From the NCBI GenBank assembly GCA_003331425.1, contig QOOS01000001.1, positions 62,001 to 126,000 on the forward strand: a stretch of 64,000 bases of DNA. Reading direction: 5' to 3'. This DNA comes from Candidatus Nitrosopumilus sp. GTDB lineage: Archaea; Thermoproteota; Nitrososphaeria; Nitrososphaerales; Nitrosopumilaceae. Both the position numbers and the translations under genes were made by a program. The notes beneath the pieces were generated by a model that saw nothing but the letters and a program-made list of their open reading frames with translations, did not search any database and was not told the origin of the DNA. Positions 7,473 to 16,007 of the stretch are shown in pieces. Every line of letters starts with the position of its first letter. Position 1 is the first letter of the stretch.

Positions 7473-8858
7473 CTAATTTTCAGCTGTTGTAATTTTAACA
7501 GAGTTATCAGTTTCAGTCCAAACAATTGATACCAATCCGTTATCAGAGTCTATGTTAGTAAGGGATTTAGCATCATTTTCATTAATTGGGTTGTCTGCTC
7601 TGATTAGTTCACCATCGATGACTTGAGCAGTGAAAATCAATGCTTGTGTGTCACCATATCTCCAAGATTTCTCATTAGTAGAGAGTCCAGTTGCATCTTC
7701 CCATGTTAACCAAACTTTATCATCATTGTCAATTGTAATGAAAATTCTTTGTGGAGGAACCCAATCACCAGTTAAGATTGGCATTGGTTCACTGAAACTT
7801 TGTCCGTTATCAGTTGAAGATGCATAATACATGCCTTGACGGTCAGTTGCACCTGTATACCATGCAACATGCAAAGTTCCTGCTGAATCAATTGCCATTG
7901 GTGCTCCAACGTGAACACATCCCTTAAACTGGAAACCATCATCGTAAATTTTTACTGGGGCTCCAAATGTTTTACCGCCATCAGTTGATGCTGCAACTAC
8001 CATGTCTCTTACTTGGGTGTCACCAGATCCAAAGACTTTACGCCAAGAGACGTAAACACTGCCTTCGCCGTCTGCTGCAGTTTGTACGTTACAACAAGGA
8101 CATGCGTTAGCATCAATTAATTTAGTAGTATCAAATGTTACACCACCGTCTAATGATTGTGTATACCTAACTCCTCTATCACGAGACTTGTCTTTTTCCA
8201 TGTAGCCAGTTGCATTCATTTTAGTTGGACCATCTAACCATGCCATGTGAATTCCACCTTGTTCATCAATAGACATGTGTTGGAAGTATTTTCCTGAATG
8301 TAATTCATCGGCTCCAATTGTGATAGATGGTTCAAATGTTTTTCCATCATCAAGTGATGATGTAAAAATTAATTGTCTGTAATTACCCATCCACATATTT
8401 GGTTCATGTCGTGAATTGGCCCATGCAACATAAACTTCACCGTTATCACCAAGTTGGATTGTTGGTGCTACACGTCCATCTAAAGCAACATTGCCATCAA
8501 GTAAATTAACTCTAACTGGTTCGGAAAATGTTTGTCCGTTATCAGTAGATGTTTTTAAGAAAATGTTAGTTTTTTCGTCAACTGTATCTTGGTATAGAAC
8601 ATAGATTTTACCATCATCACCAATTGTTACATTTGGTGCTGGTTGTGCTGCCATCATACTTTGAGCAATTGTAGTAGGAGCTGGAAATGAATTATTAGTA
8701 TCTAAAATTGAAACTTCTTCTTCAACAACTGCTGGTTTTTCAGCTATTGGTTCTTGAATAGTCGTAATTTCACCAGAATCTGAAGACATTAAGGCAAAAG
8801 CTGAGATCCCTGCTGCTGCAACAATTGCTACGGCTACAAGTACGATTGCCTTATTCAT
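7473..8858 (-). CDS. Exported Asp-box (BNR) beta-propeller protein with CPCC motif
   Basis: 461 residues. The N-terminal hydrophobic segment (about 3-24) acts as signal or anchor, followed by an acidic linker. A six-bladed sialidase-like propeller is indicated by Asp-box repeats such as STDNGQTF (104-111), SLDDGKTF, SLDGGVTF, STDGGKTF (291-298) and STDNGQSF. Two cysteine sites stand out: CPCC at 253-256, and C314/H316 in KGCVHVG. They could bind a metal or haem, or be the substrate of the TlpA-CcdA protein encoded 12 bases downstream. No sialidase catalytic residues could be assigned, so an enzymatic role is uncertain. A TATA-like TTTAATAT near 8880-8888 precedes the ATG. Confidence 0.8.
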   Translation of the reverse strand: MNKAIVLVAVAIVAAAGISAFALMSSDSGEITTIQEPIAEKPAVVEEEVSILDTNNSFPAPTTIAQSMMAAQPAPNVTIGDDGKIYVLYQDTVDEKTNIFLKTSTDNGQTFSEPVRVNLLDGNVALDGRVAPTIQLGDNGEVYVAWANSRHEPNMWMGNYRQLIFTSSLDDGKTFEPSITIGADELHSGKYFQHMSIDEQGGIHMAWLDGPTKMNATGYMEKDKSRDRGVRYTQSLDGGVTFDTTKLIDANACPCCNVQTAADGEGSVYVSWRKVFGSGDTQVRDMVVAASTDGGKTFGAPVKIYDDGFQFKGCVHVGAPMAIDSAGTLHVAWYTGATDRQGMYYASSTDNGQSFSEPMPILTGDWVPPQRIFITIDNDDKVWLTWEDATGLSTNEKSWRYGDTQALIFTAQVIDGELIRADNPINENDAKSLTNIDSDNGLVSIVWTETDNSVKITTAEN

Positions 8859-8908
8859 GAAATTTTTATTATAATTTAGATATTAAAGAATCTGGTTTAT
8901 TCATGAGA

Positions 8909-8922
8909 TGTACCAATGTACA
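8909..8922 (+). promoter_or_regulatory. TGTACCA/TGTACA site between divergent genes
   Basis: TGTACCA (8909-8915) is followed at once by ATGTACA (8916-8922) in the gap between the Asp-box gene and the winged-helix gene at 8950. An AT-rich TATA region (8923-8936) for the plus-strand gene follows directly. Recurrence of this word in neighbouring promoters suggests an operator. Confidence 0.3.
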
Positions 8923-8949
8923 TTTTATTAAAATAACCAAATATCAGTA

Positions 8950-9345
8950 TTGGAAAATCAAGAAATAATTTTAAAATATATTCAAGATAATCCAGGACTC
9001 ACACAAGCACAGATTACACACCGATTAGAAATACCTCAATCTACAGTAAAATACCATTTGCTAACATTAGTAAAAGAAAATAAGATTTTCTCTGAAAAAT
9101 TATTTAAAACTCATTATTTTAAAAATGGAATTGATAATAATTTAAAAATTAAATCATGTATTAATAATAATTATAATTTAAAAATAATTATGAAAATTTG
9201 TTTAGAAGAAAGAACACTTGAAGAAATTTCCAAAAAGTGTGAGATTTCAAAGAGTGTGGCATCAAAAAGATTACAAGTTTTAGAATCACTTGGTGCAATT
9301 AAAAAAATTAAAGTAGAAAAGAAAATTAAATTTTGTAAAAATTAA
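8950..9345 (+). CDS. Transcription regulator with two winged-helix domains
   Basis: 131 residues beginning at a TTG. The first winged helix (about 5-50) has GLTQAQITHRLEIPQSTVKYHLLTL, a clear MarR/ArsR-like helix-turn-helix. The second (about 85-125) has TLEEISKKCEISKSVASKRLQVLESLGAI. There is no ligand domain. It is divergent from the TlpA-CcdA operon across a 91-base gap carrying TGTACCA-type sites, so it is the natural candidate to control that operon and itself. A TATA-like region lies at 8923-8936, about 22 bases before the TTG. The function is inferred from fold and position. Confidence 0.75.
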   Translation: MENQEIILKYIQDNPGLTQAQITHRLEIPQSTVKYHLLTLVKENKIFSEKLFKTHYFKNGIDNNLKIKSCINNNYNLKIIMKICLEERTLEEISKKCEISKSVASKRLQVLESLGAIKKIKVEKKIKFCKN

Positions 9346-9362
9346 TTTAAAAATAAATTATT

Positions 9363-10886
9363 TTATTCAGATATTTGTGTGAAAGGTGCATTAGGTTGCA
9401 ATTCACTATCTACCACAAATTTGAATTTTAATGGCTCAGTTGCTTCACCTAAGTCTGAAAGTAATATTTCAATCAAACCATTATTTTCAATTGAGAAATC
9501 TATTACATCTGTTCTAGTATAGTCGTGTTGTTTTTCAACAACAGAATTACCGTCAGTTAAGACATTTAGATTGTAAGAAATATCACTAACTGGTTTTTCA
9601 GTCATTCCCTCTACAATTGAAATGTTTATGGCATTGTCAGAATTTGCAGTTGGTTGATTAGTCCACCATTCCCAGCTATCCCACCAAACAGATACGAGGT
9701 ATTCTCCACCACTGGTATACTTTGTAAATGCAAATTGTTTTGCATGAAGATCATCTTTTTGGATGACGGGTGGATTTACTACTATTGTTCCGGTGTTTGG
9801 ACCTTCTGTAATTGTTGCAATTGCATTAAGTTTTAGTTTATCTTCAGTAGAATATGGTTTAGGTAATGTGCGGTCAAAGTATTCTGCATAAATATTATCT
9901 CCAGGAGATACTTTGAGTTCTACTTGAGAACCGCCACTCGAATAATATAATTCTCTGACAGTTGATTCACGTCTATCAGGATCTATGAATGTGACTTTTA
10001 CTGGATAATCACCATGCATTTGAGGTGTTCCTCTAAAGTTTGGTTTCCAATAGGCATTAACTTCTACTCCACCTTGATCTGTATCTGACCAAATATGCAT
10101 TTGATATCCAGTTCTTTTATCAAATGGATAACGTAGACCATCTAAGTCTCTGATAGTAACTGTTGCTGTATCATCCATTGTATATTCTTCTTTATCAAAA
10201 TTAAAGTCGGCAATTCTCCAAGTATGAGTTGCAGATTTATGCATCCATTTATTTTCAGCATATTCAAAGCTCATTGTAATAGCACCATCTTGTCCTGTTT
10301 TAACTCCTAGAACACCATCATCTAGTGTACCTTGACCATTGTAATTGCCACTACCTTCACATCTATCACCACCATACATCCTTACACCATCGTCATTTAC
10401 TGTTGTAGAAAATCCACGCATTTTGATTGAACCATAAAAGAGTCCATGATCTTTTCCTGTTTCAATAAATGGATTACATGTAGTTTTATCATCTGATCTA
10501 ATTGAACCATCTCTAGAATTAAGTGTGATTAAACCTTGTCCAGCGGTAGAATCAGTTCCTAATTCATCAAGTTTATGCTCATCAGTATTAAATCCTGGAG
10601 CCCAAATTAGTACGTAAATTCGACTTCCCCATGAATATCCATCTGTTCTTTCTTTACATTTTGACATGTAATCTTGTGGCTTCATATGTGGTTTATTGTA
10701 ATCAGTTTTTTTAATTGGGTTATTTTCACAAAAGAAAATTTTATGTCCATTATTTGGTGATCCAATTCCTGCAGCATCTGCAGTTGGTAAAATATCTCCA
10801 TCATTATTTGCATTAAGTGGAACACCGGAAGTCAATAAAACTAGCATAAAGAAAGGTACACAATATTTAGCTTTAAGGAATCCCAT
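9363..10886 (-). CDS. Large exported protein of unknown function
   Basis: 507 residues with a signal peptide (hydrophobic about 8-22, cleavage probably before ADAAG). The mature part is rich in Asp, Gly and aromatic residues and looks all-beta, with segments such as TATVTIRDLDG and GDYPVKVTFIDPD that suggest immunoglobulin-like or Ca-binding beta-sandwiches. Four cysteines near the N-terminal half of the mature chain could form disulfides, consistent with the thiol-redox gene pair nearby. It has no C-terminal membrane helix, so it is probably secreted or cell-surface associated by other means. I do not recognise the family. The promoter has TTATATTAA at 10911-10919, with TGTACCA just upstream. 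Confidence 0.72.
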   Translation of the reverse strand: MGFLKAKYCVPFFMLVLLTSGVPLNANNDGDILPTADAAGIGSPNNGHKIFFCENNPIKKTDYNKPHMKPQDYMSKCKERTDGYSWGSRIYVLIWAPGFNTDEHKLDELGTDSTAGQGLITLNSRDGSIRSDDKTTCNPFIETGKDHGLFYGSIKMRGFSTTVNDDGVRMYGGDRCEGSGNYNGQGTLDDGVLGVKTGQDGAITMSFEYAENKWMHKSATHTWRIADFNFDKEEYTMDDTATVTIRDLDGLRYPFDKRTGYQMHIWSDTDQGGVEVNAYWKPNFRGTPQMHGDYPVKVTFIDPDRRESTVRELYYSSGGSQVELKVSPGDNIYAEYFDRTLPKPYSTEDKLKLNAIATITEGPNTGTIVVNPPVIQKDDLHAKQFAFTKYTSGGEYLVSVWWDSWEWWTNQPTANSDNAINISIVEGMTEKPVSDISYNLNVLTDGNSVVEKQHDYTRTDVIDFSIENNGLIEILLSDLGEATEPLKFKFVVDSELQPNAPFTQISE

Positions 10887-10923
10887 TGTAATTTTTTGAT
10901 CATGTTTTTTTTAATATAAGATC

Positions 10924-10930
10924 TGGTACA
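10924..10930 (-). promoter_or_regulatory. TGTACCA word next to the TATA box of the exported protein gene
   Basis: The minus strand reads TGTACCA at 10930-10924, only about 5 bases upstream of the TATA box at 10911-10919 of the gene starting at 10886. A degenerate copy (TGGTATA on the plus strand, 10947-10953) lies 23 bases further upstream. The placement beside the TATA box is like that at 17759. Confidence 0.32.
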
Positions 10931-10982
10931 TCTCTAAGATGAGCTATGGTATATTTCTCGCATGAGCTAGAAAAAAAGAAAA

Positions 10983-11159
10983 TTAAAGTTGGTTTCCAGC
11001 TAAAAACCAATTTTCTTTAGGATTATCCTCAAAAACAACAATAACGTGACTTTCTTTTGTTTTTAGAATTTCTACAGCAGATTTTGTAATTGCTTTTGCA
11101 TATTCATCCTTTTGTTCCTGAGTTCTACCAGGATACATTGATACTGTTATCAACGGCAT
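10983..11159 (-). CDS. 4-oxalocrotonate tautomerase family protein (58 aa)
   Basis: 58 residues starting MPLITVSMYPGR, with Pro2 becoming the catalytic N-terminal proline after methionine removal. The repeating helix-strand layout (KAITKSAVEIL, then HVIVVFEDNP) and the conserved VFEDNPKENW segment are those of 4-oxalocrotonate tautomerases. Such enzymes form small hexamers that shift enol and keto forms; the natural substrate here cannot be told. The gene is too short for many gene finders but is complete and lies on the same strand as rhomboid, 40 bases downstream of its start region. Confidence 0.82.
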   Translation of the reverse strand: MPLITVSMYPGRTQEQKDEYAKAITKSAVEILKTKESHVIVVFEDNPKENWFLAGNQL

Positions 11160-11199
11160 GAAAATTTTTAATTCATTGTAGAATTTATTCTTTCAATAG

Positions 11200-11973
11200 T
11201 TATCGAAAGTCCGATCCATACCCATATCTTGTTCCATAGGTGAAATCTGATCTATGTGTTTTTTTGTACAAATATCCGGTAGCTAGTCCTATTGCAAAAC
11301 CACCAATGTGAGCAAGATAAGCTACACCCCCACCTGCTACACCAAATCCACCAATAAAGAATGGAAGTAGATTCTGAAATACTAACCAAAATGGCAAAAA
11401 CCAACGTGCCTGAATATGCATCATTCTCCAAAAGAATCCCAGCATCAAAAATGTCTGAATTCTAGTTTTAGGGAAAATTATCAAGTATGCACCTAAAACA
11501 CCAGAAATTGCGCCAGATGCACCAACTGCAGGTGTTGCACTTGAGACATCACCAAAAATATGAACCAAACCTGCAACAACTCCCCACATCAAATAAATTC
11601 CTAAAAATTTTATTTTTCCAAATTTTAATTCAATATTATCTCCAAAGATCCACAAGAACAGTAAATTACCACCAAGATGTAGTAAACCACCATGCATGAA
11701 TGTAGATGTTAACAATGTTAGTTCAGGAAAAGCTGGACAACTTTGAATTGTACCACCCATGTCTACTCCATTAAATGCACCGGTTATACAACCTGGAACT
11801 GCACCCCAATTGTAAAACATTACAAATGCATTTTGATTTGTAAAATCAAAAAATTGTCCTGTGTAAAGTACTTCTAAGAAAAATACAATTACATTTACAA
11901 TAATTAATCCAATAGTTACTTTAGGTTTGAATCCAGGAGGATGTGGATTTTCATCTCGTATTGGTAGTAACAT
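11200..11973 (-). CDS. Rhomboid family intramembrane serine protease
   Basis: 257 residues with about six to seven membrane helices. Catalytic residues are all visible: S153 in GASGAISG, H222 in LAHIGGF, and the structural H99/N103 in HLGGNLLFLW. Rhomboids cut single-pass membrane proteins within or near the membrane. Many membrane-anchored exported proteins are encoded within 20 kb and could be substrates; this is inference. The start ATG at 11973 is well placed, with TATA-like TTATAC-type sequence about 28 bases upstream. It is not in an operon with the neighbour at 12028, which ends 54 bases upstream. Confidence 0.92.
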   Translation of the reverse strand: MLLPIRDENPHPPGFKPKVTIGLIIVNVIVFFLEVLYTGQFFDFTNQNAFVMFYNWGAVPGCITGAFNGVDMGGTIQSCPAFPELTLLTSTFMHGGLLHLGGNLLFLWIFGDNIELKFGKIKFLGIYLMWGVVAGLVHIFGDVSSATPAVGASGAISGVLGAYLIIFPKTRIQTFLMLGFFWRMMHIQARWFLPFWLVFQNLLPFFIGGFGVAGGGVAYLAHIGGFAIGLATGYLYKKTHRSDFTYGTRYGYGSDFR

Positions 11974-12027
11974 GATGATCTAATTGATTAAAATTTGTAT
12001 AATAACATTATTCAAATAATAAAATGA

Positions 12028-13281
12028 CTATACAACAATAATTTCTCTTTCAATGAGATTTTTAACAATAATTAGGAATTCATCATCAGATAGTTGTTCT
12101 TCGTTCCACCAACCAACAATAGTTTTGGTCCATGTTGGAATTTTCCAATCACTTTGTGTAGATGGTTCTAATGTTGGAACTTCAATTATTTGTTTTTCAA
12201 TTAAAAATTTTATTCCTTCAAGAAATTCTGAATCTACAATTTCATCATTAGACCACCAACCTCCATTTTGTTTTACCCACATTGGTACTTTAGGCATATC
12301 AGGTGGTAATCCTTTATCAAAACCTGAGATTTCCCATGTACCTTGAGTTAAAGGATCTATAGTGAAAACAACATGCCAAGAACCCATTTCATCCATACTT
12401 TGAAGGAATTTAACAGGCTCACCATCTAATGTAACAGAAAATTTTTCATTTCCAGAAATTGGGAGAAATTCAAAATTTGCATATCCTTCTAGTGGGAAAC
12501 TATTGTAACCAATTATACTCATTTTTGATTCGGTGTCATCAAATACTGGATTGTGGTAATATGTTCCTGGAGAATCATATCTAAAATCAAAATCGCCACC
12601 AGCTTTTTTTGCAGTACCAGGAACTACTGTAGTATCCATCGTTCCAAAACAACTGTAGTAATACACATCATCAGTAATAGAAGGGTCTGGATACATTGAG
12701 AAATTTACAATTTCTCCGGGTTCTATTTTTTCAATTATATCCATATTTTGTCCAACATCTAAAACTTTTTCATAACCATGAATAACTGCAAAAACTTTAG
12801 GATTGTAAATAGTTGTATCACCATTATTTTGAATTCTACCAGTTAAATGACCATCATCATATGTAATCAAAGTTTCATCATAAAGTATTGCAATAGGAAG
12901 TTCTTCTTGTATAGTTTTTTCAAAAGATAATTCTGCTGGAAGTAAAATAGGATTTTCTAATTGTTCAAAAAATTTAATTTTAAAAGGAATTTCATTTCCA
13001 GAAGATAATGGTACGTGTTCAATGGTTTTAGAAAATATTTGAGAATTGTTTTCTACTGAAACAGTTATTGTTGGAATTATTGCATAATCAAGATCATTTT
13101 TTACATTTCCAACTACTGTATAGATTCCATTGGAATCAAAATATGAAATATATTCATGGCTCGGAATAAAGACTTCGCCAAAAGAAGATTGAGGTGTAAC
13201 ACTTAGACATACAAACAAGCCTAGTGCTAATAACAAATATTTTGATTTTAAAATTCTAAAAGGAATTGATGATGTCTTCAA
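12028..13281 (-). CDS. Exported protein with two C-terminal WW-type repeats
   Basis: A hydrophobic signal segment (KYLLLALGLFVCLSV) precedes a beta-rich extracellular part. Two copies of a repeat of about 35 residues follow: VPMWVKQNGGWWSNDEI...FLIEKQIIEV and IPTWTKTIVGWWNEEQL...NLIEREIIVV. The same repeat ends the proteins at 14207 and 16008. It probably binds cell-surface material or other proteins; the function is unknown. The start is uncertain: in-frame TTG codons at 13326, 13302 and 13281 are all possible and all overlap the end of the regulator gene (stop at 13256-13258). I chose 13281 as giving the least overlap. Overlap with the regulator suggests translational coupling. Confidence 0.72.
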   Translation of the reverse strand: MKTSSIPFRILKSKYLLLALGLFVCLSVTPQSSFGEVFIPSHEYISYFDSNGIYTVVGNVKNDLDYAIIPTITVSVENNSQIFSKTIEHVPLSSGNEIPFKIKFFEQLENPILLPAELSFEKTIQEELPIAILYDETLITYDDGHLTGRIQNNGDTTIYNPKVFAVIHGYEKVLDVGQNMDIIEKIEPGEIVNFSMYPDPSITDDVYYYSCFGTMDTTVVPGTAKKAGGDFDFRYDSPGTYYHNPVFDDTESKMSIIGYNSFPLEGYANFEFLPISGNEKFSVTLDGEPVKFLQSMDEMGSWHVVFTIDPLTQGTWEISGFDKGLPPDMPKVPMWVKQNGGWWSNDEIVDSEFLEGIKFLIEKQIIEVPTLEPSTQSDWKIPTWTKTIVGWWNEEQLSDDEFLIIVKNLIEREIIVV

Positions 13282-13756
13282 ATCCGGATGTAGATTTTTC
13301 AAGTGAACCTGGTCTATGCTCTTCAACTAATTTGTCTACAAGCTCTCTTACTTTAATATGATATCTTTTTTTCAAATCTACTATTTTGATTTCAACTAAT
13401 TCATCAGCAACAATTTGTGAAAGATATAATGAAACAGTTGAAGGGGATTTTTTAACTTCCTGTACTAATTCTGTAAATTCTAATCCATCATCTTTAATTA
13501 AAGCAAGTAACAAATCTCGTGGAGTTTCTTTTCTTAGTGCTTTGATAACAATTGATTCTTCTTCAGTGATATTTGGAGAGTAAAATCTAACTTGTCTTGG
13601 ACCACGCATTACTTTGACGAGGCCACCATCTTCTAGTTTTTTTAGATAATGAGATAAAACACCATTTTTTAATCCAGATGAACGCATAATTTCACGAAAT
13701 TGGATTCCAGGATTATCATCAATTAGTTCCTGTAATTTTTGAGATCTATCAATCAT
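13256..13756 (-). CDS. Tandem winged-helix transcription regulator
   Basis: 166 residues with two winged-helix domains: IQFREIMRSSGLKNGVLSHYLKKL at about 18-45, and LEFTELVQEVKKSPSTVSLYLSQI at about 92-118. This is an archaeal two-wHTH regulator arrangement. The start overlaps the end of the membrane protein gene (13749-14150) by 8 bases, and its own 3' end overlaps the exported protein gene, so three genes form one tight transcription unit. The pairing with a small membrane protein hints at membrane-linked control, as seen in other archaeal regulator/membrane pairs. The targets are not evident. Confidence 0.78.
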   Translation of the reverse strand: MIDRSQKLQELIDDNPGIQFREIMRSSGLKNGVLSHYLKKLEDGGLVKVMRGPRQVRFYSPNITEEESIVIKALRKETPRDLLLALIKDDGLEFTELVQEVKKSPSTVSLYLSQIVADELVEIKIVDLKKRYHIKVRELVDKLVEEHRPGSLEKSTSGFEDIINSF

Positions 13757-14150
13757 TTCTAAAGACTCCTAAAGCCAATAATCCTAATGTAATAAAAGTC
13801 AACAAGTGACCTACTTCATTTAACGGTAATATTCCAAGATCATACAAAGTTGGCCAAGTACTATCAACAAGTAAGACAGATTCTGCACCTATGAAAGTAC
13901 AAAATGCAATTGCACTAAGCAAAAGGCGTTTTGTTCTTAATCTAAAATATGCAGCCAAAGCAAGTGTGGAAATAAACACCGCAAGTGTAATTCCACCAAT
14001 ATGCAAAAATATGTGTGCTAAATGGTATCCGTGTAATATATGAGGAACAATTATTGGTAAAGCCAAAATTGCAATTACACCAGTAACTACAACAGAAAAC
14101 AAGGTAGATTTTCTTTCAATTATATTTTCAGGCTTAAACAAAGTGATCAC
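13749..14150 (-). CDS. Small four-helix membrane protein coupled to a regulator
   Basis: 133 residues with four predicted membrane helices (about 17-37, 43-65, 77-95, 105-128), containing several histidines in the second helix and loop (HILHGYHLAHIFLHIGG). It starts with GTG at 14150 and overlaps the tandem wHTH regulator by 8 bases. Histidines clustered in a membrane helix could bind metal or haem, but no known family is recognised. A TATA-like AT stretch is at 14160-14175, with a degenerate TGGTTCA (14181-14187) upstream. Confidence 0.72.
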   Translation of the reverse strand: MITLFKPENIIERKSTLFSVVVTGVIAILALPIIVPHILHGYHLAHIFLHIGGITLAVFISTLALAAYFRLRTKRLLLSAIAFCTFIGAESVLLVDSTWPTLYDLGILPLNEVGHLLTFITLGLLALGVFRND

Positions 14151-14206
14151 ATTATTGAATTATCTAAATTTAAACACAACTGGTTCAAACTTCGAATAAA
14201 TTATGA

Positions 14207-15766
14207 TTAAATTGGAATAATTTGCTTTTGAGTTAAAAATTCAAGAATTTCAAAAAATGATTCATCATCTATTTGTTGATCAATCCACCAACTAGCAATT
14301 ATTTGTATCCAAGAAGGTATTTTCTTTAATTCTAAAATTTCAGAGAAATTTTCATCAATTGATATTATTTCATTTTCAATTAAATAATTAATTACTTCAA
14401 TAAATTTATCATCACTAATTTTTCCTTCAGACCATAACTGGACATCATTTTTAATCCATTCAGGTATCAAATTAGAATTTACATTTTTTGTTTCATGAAT
14501 TGCAATAGGAATACTAGTTGTTGCAAATTCATTATCACCTAAATTATTAAAATTAAGATTAACAATTCCAGATACATTCTCAGGAATAAAAAAATCTACT
14601 ACGTTGTGTTCAGTCTTTGATTCAGTGCTAACTCCATTTTGTTCAAAAATTATTTGATCATTTTGAGTAATAGAAAATTCATAATTAGTTGATACAGGTT
14701 TGTTTTTCAAGAAAATATCAGTTATATCAAAAATAATTTTAGCATTTGAATTGGATTCAAGGTATTCAGGTTCCCAAGAAACAAGAATTCTAAATTGTCC
14801 GTTATCTGTAACTGAACTAATATGAGTATAATCACGATCTGGAGTAATTTCAAAGTTCATTCCATTTAGATTTGAGTCATTTTCAAAAATGTTTAACAAT
14901 TCTTTTTGATATATTATAAAATGAACAACGCGACCTTCAGTAAAAAAATCATCAACATTTACAATATCATCTGATAACTTTATGTCATTTACAGACATTG
15001 AAAATCCAGATAAAAGTAATGCCCCAAATTCTTTTGGAATTATAATTTCTTCATGAACAACTGATGTTTGATTAATATTTTTTAATGACCATTCAAAAGG
15101 CATTGAATAACTAATTTTTTTTAATTTTGGGTCATATTGAAAATTAGAAATTTCATCATAATATGTGACTACTTGAATATTTTGATTTCCAAAATCTGGA
15201 TCAATAAATTCATGAGTAGTAGTTTGTGCAATTGAAATCCCTGCATTAAAAACAAGAGGGGTTTCTAGTTTTTGGGAATATCCATTAGCCGTAAGTATAC
15301 TAATATCCAATTTGTATAATCCACCTTCACTAAGTTTTGGTCCTTTAACGTCAATTAGCCTACTTTGAAGTCCCAATAAAGAAGCAAAAAAATCCTCACC
15401 ACTATCTTTTTCATCAATAATAATTGAATCAATATCTTCAGAAACAAAATTAAAAACTAAAAATCCATTATCAGCTTTGAATTCTTTTTCAAAAAGAAAT
15501 TGTTCACCACGTTCTGATTTAACTAGAAATGTTACATCACGTAATGTAATTTTAGAATCAAAATCAATTAAAGAGATTGAGATTTGTTGATCATCATTTG
15601 TGAGATCATCTTTCGTGGAAGATGTAACTTCTACACTTACAAGTTTACCATTTAATTCAACTGGTGGGAATATTTCACTTCCTACTCCATGACCATATGC
15701 ATCATAAGAAGTAATTACTAATCCAGAAGAAAATATTAAAAATAAAATTAATAATAAATTTTTCAA
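14207..15766 (-). CDS. Exported HGxG-type surface protein with WW repeats
   Basis: 519 residues. The signal peptide ends ...YDAYG and the mature chain would begin HGVGSEIFPP, so His is the predicted first residue. The middle part shares VVHEEIIIPKEFG and a VHFIIYQKEL segment with the proteins at 16008 and 31486, showing that the three are paralogues. The C-terminus has two WW-type repeats (IPEWIKNDVQLWSEGKI... and IPSWIQIIASWWIDQQI...). It probably sits on the cell surface. An N-terminal His can bind Cu(II) through the amino group and imidazole; that role is inferred. It starts one base after the stop of the small gene at 15768, so the two are co-translated. Confidence 0.75.
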   Translation of the reverse strand: MKNLLLILFLIFSSGLVITSYDAYGHGVGSEIFPPVELNGKLVSVEVTSSTKDDLTNDDQQISISLIDFDSKITLRDVTFLVKSERGEQFLFEKEFKADNGFLVFNFVSEDIDSIIIDEKDSGEDFFASLLGLQSRLIDVKGPKLSEGGLYKLDISILTANGYSQKLETPLVFNAGISIAQTTTHEFIDPDFGNQNIQVVTYYDEISNFQYDPKLKKISYSMPFEWSLKNINQTSVVHEEIIIPKEFGALLLSGFSMSVNDIKLSDDIVNVDDFFTEGRVVHFIIYQKELLNIFENDSNLNGMNFEITPDRDYTHISSVTDNGQFRILVSWEPEYLESNSNAKIIFDITDIFLKNKPVSTNYEFSITQNDQIIFEQNGVSTESKTEHNVVDFFIPENVSGIVNLNFNNLGDNEFATTSIPIAIHETKNVNSNLIPEWIKNDVQLWSEGKISDDKFIEVINYLIENEIISIDENFSEILELKKIPSWIQIIASWWIDQQIDDESFFEILEFLTQKQIIPI

Positions 15767-15767
15767 T

Positions 15768-15974
15768 CTATGTCCACTTGTTTGGATCTTTCTTTAGAAT
15801 TTCTTTTCCATCAATTGTAATTGAATTATTTTCTTCAAATACAGTATGCCATTTACCATTATCTGGGAAAATTTTATTCATTTCCTCAAATTTTTTGTTG
15901 GTTGGAGGCTTGTTCATTAAAGCTCCCCATCTCATATTTGGTACTTTTGGCATTATGTCATTGATGTCTTTCAT
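15768..15974 (-). CDS. Small conserved-looking cytosolic protein (68 aa)
   Basis: 68 residues from the ATG at 15974; a TTG at 15989 is an in-frame alternative, but GAGAG about 7 bases before the ATG supports 15974. The chain is hydrophilic with no signal peptide, rich in Asn, Lys and Pro, and has a single short hydrophobic core (GKWHTVFEENNSITIDGKEIL). No family recognised. It sits between two paralogous exported HGxG proteins on the same strand, 1 base before the start of one and about 33 bases after the stop of the other. It could be an intracellular partner of them. Confidence 0.62.
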   Translation of the reverse strand: MKDINDIMPKVPNMRWGALMNKPPTNKKFEEMNKIFPDNGKWHTVFEENNSITIDGKEILKKDPNKWT

Positions 15975-16007
15975 GTTTATCTCTCTCAAATTTTATTTAA
16001 AAATCTA

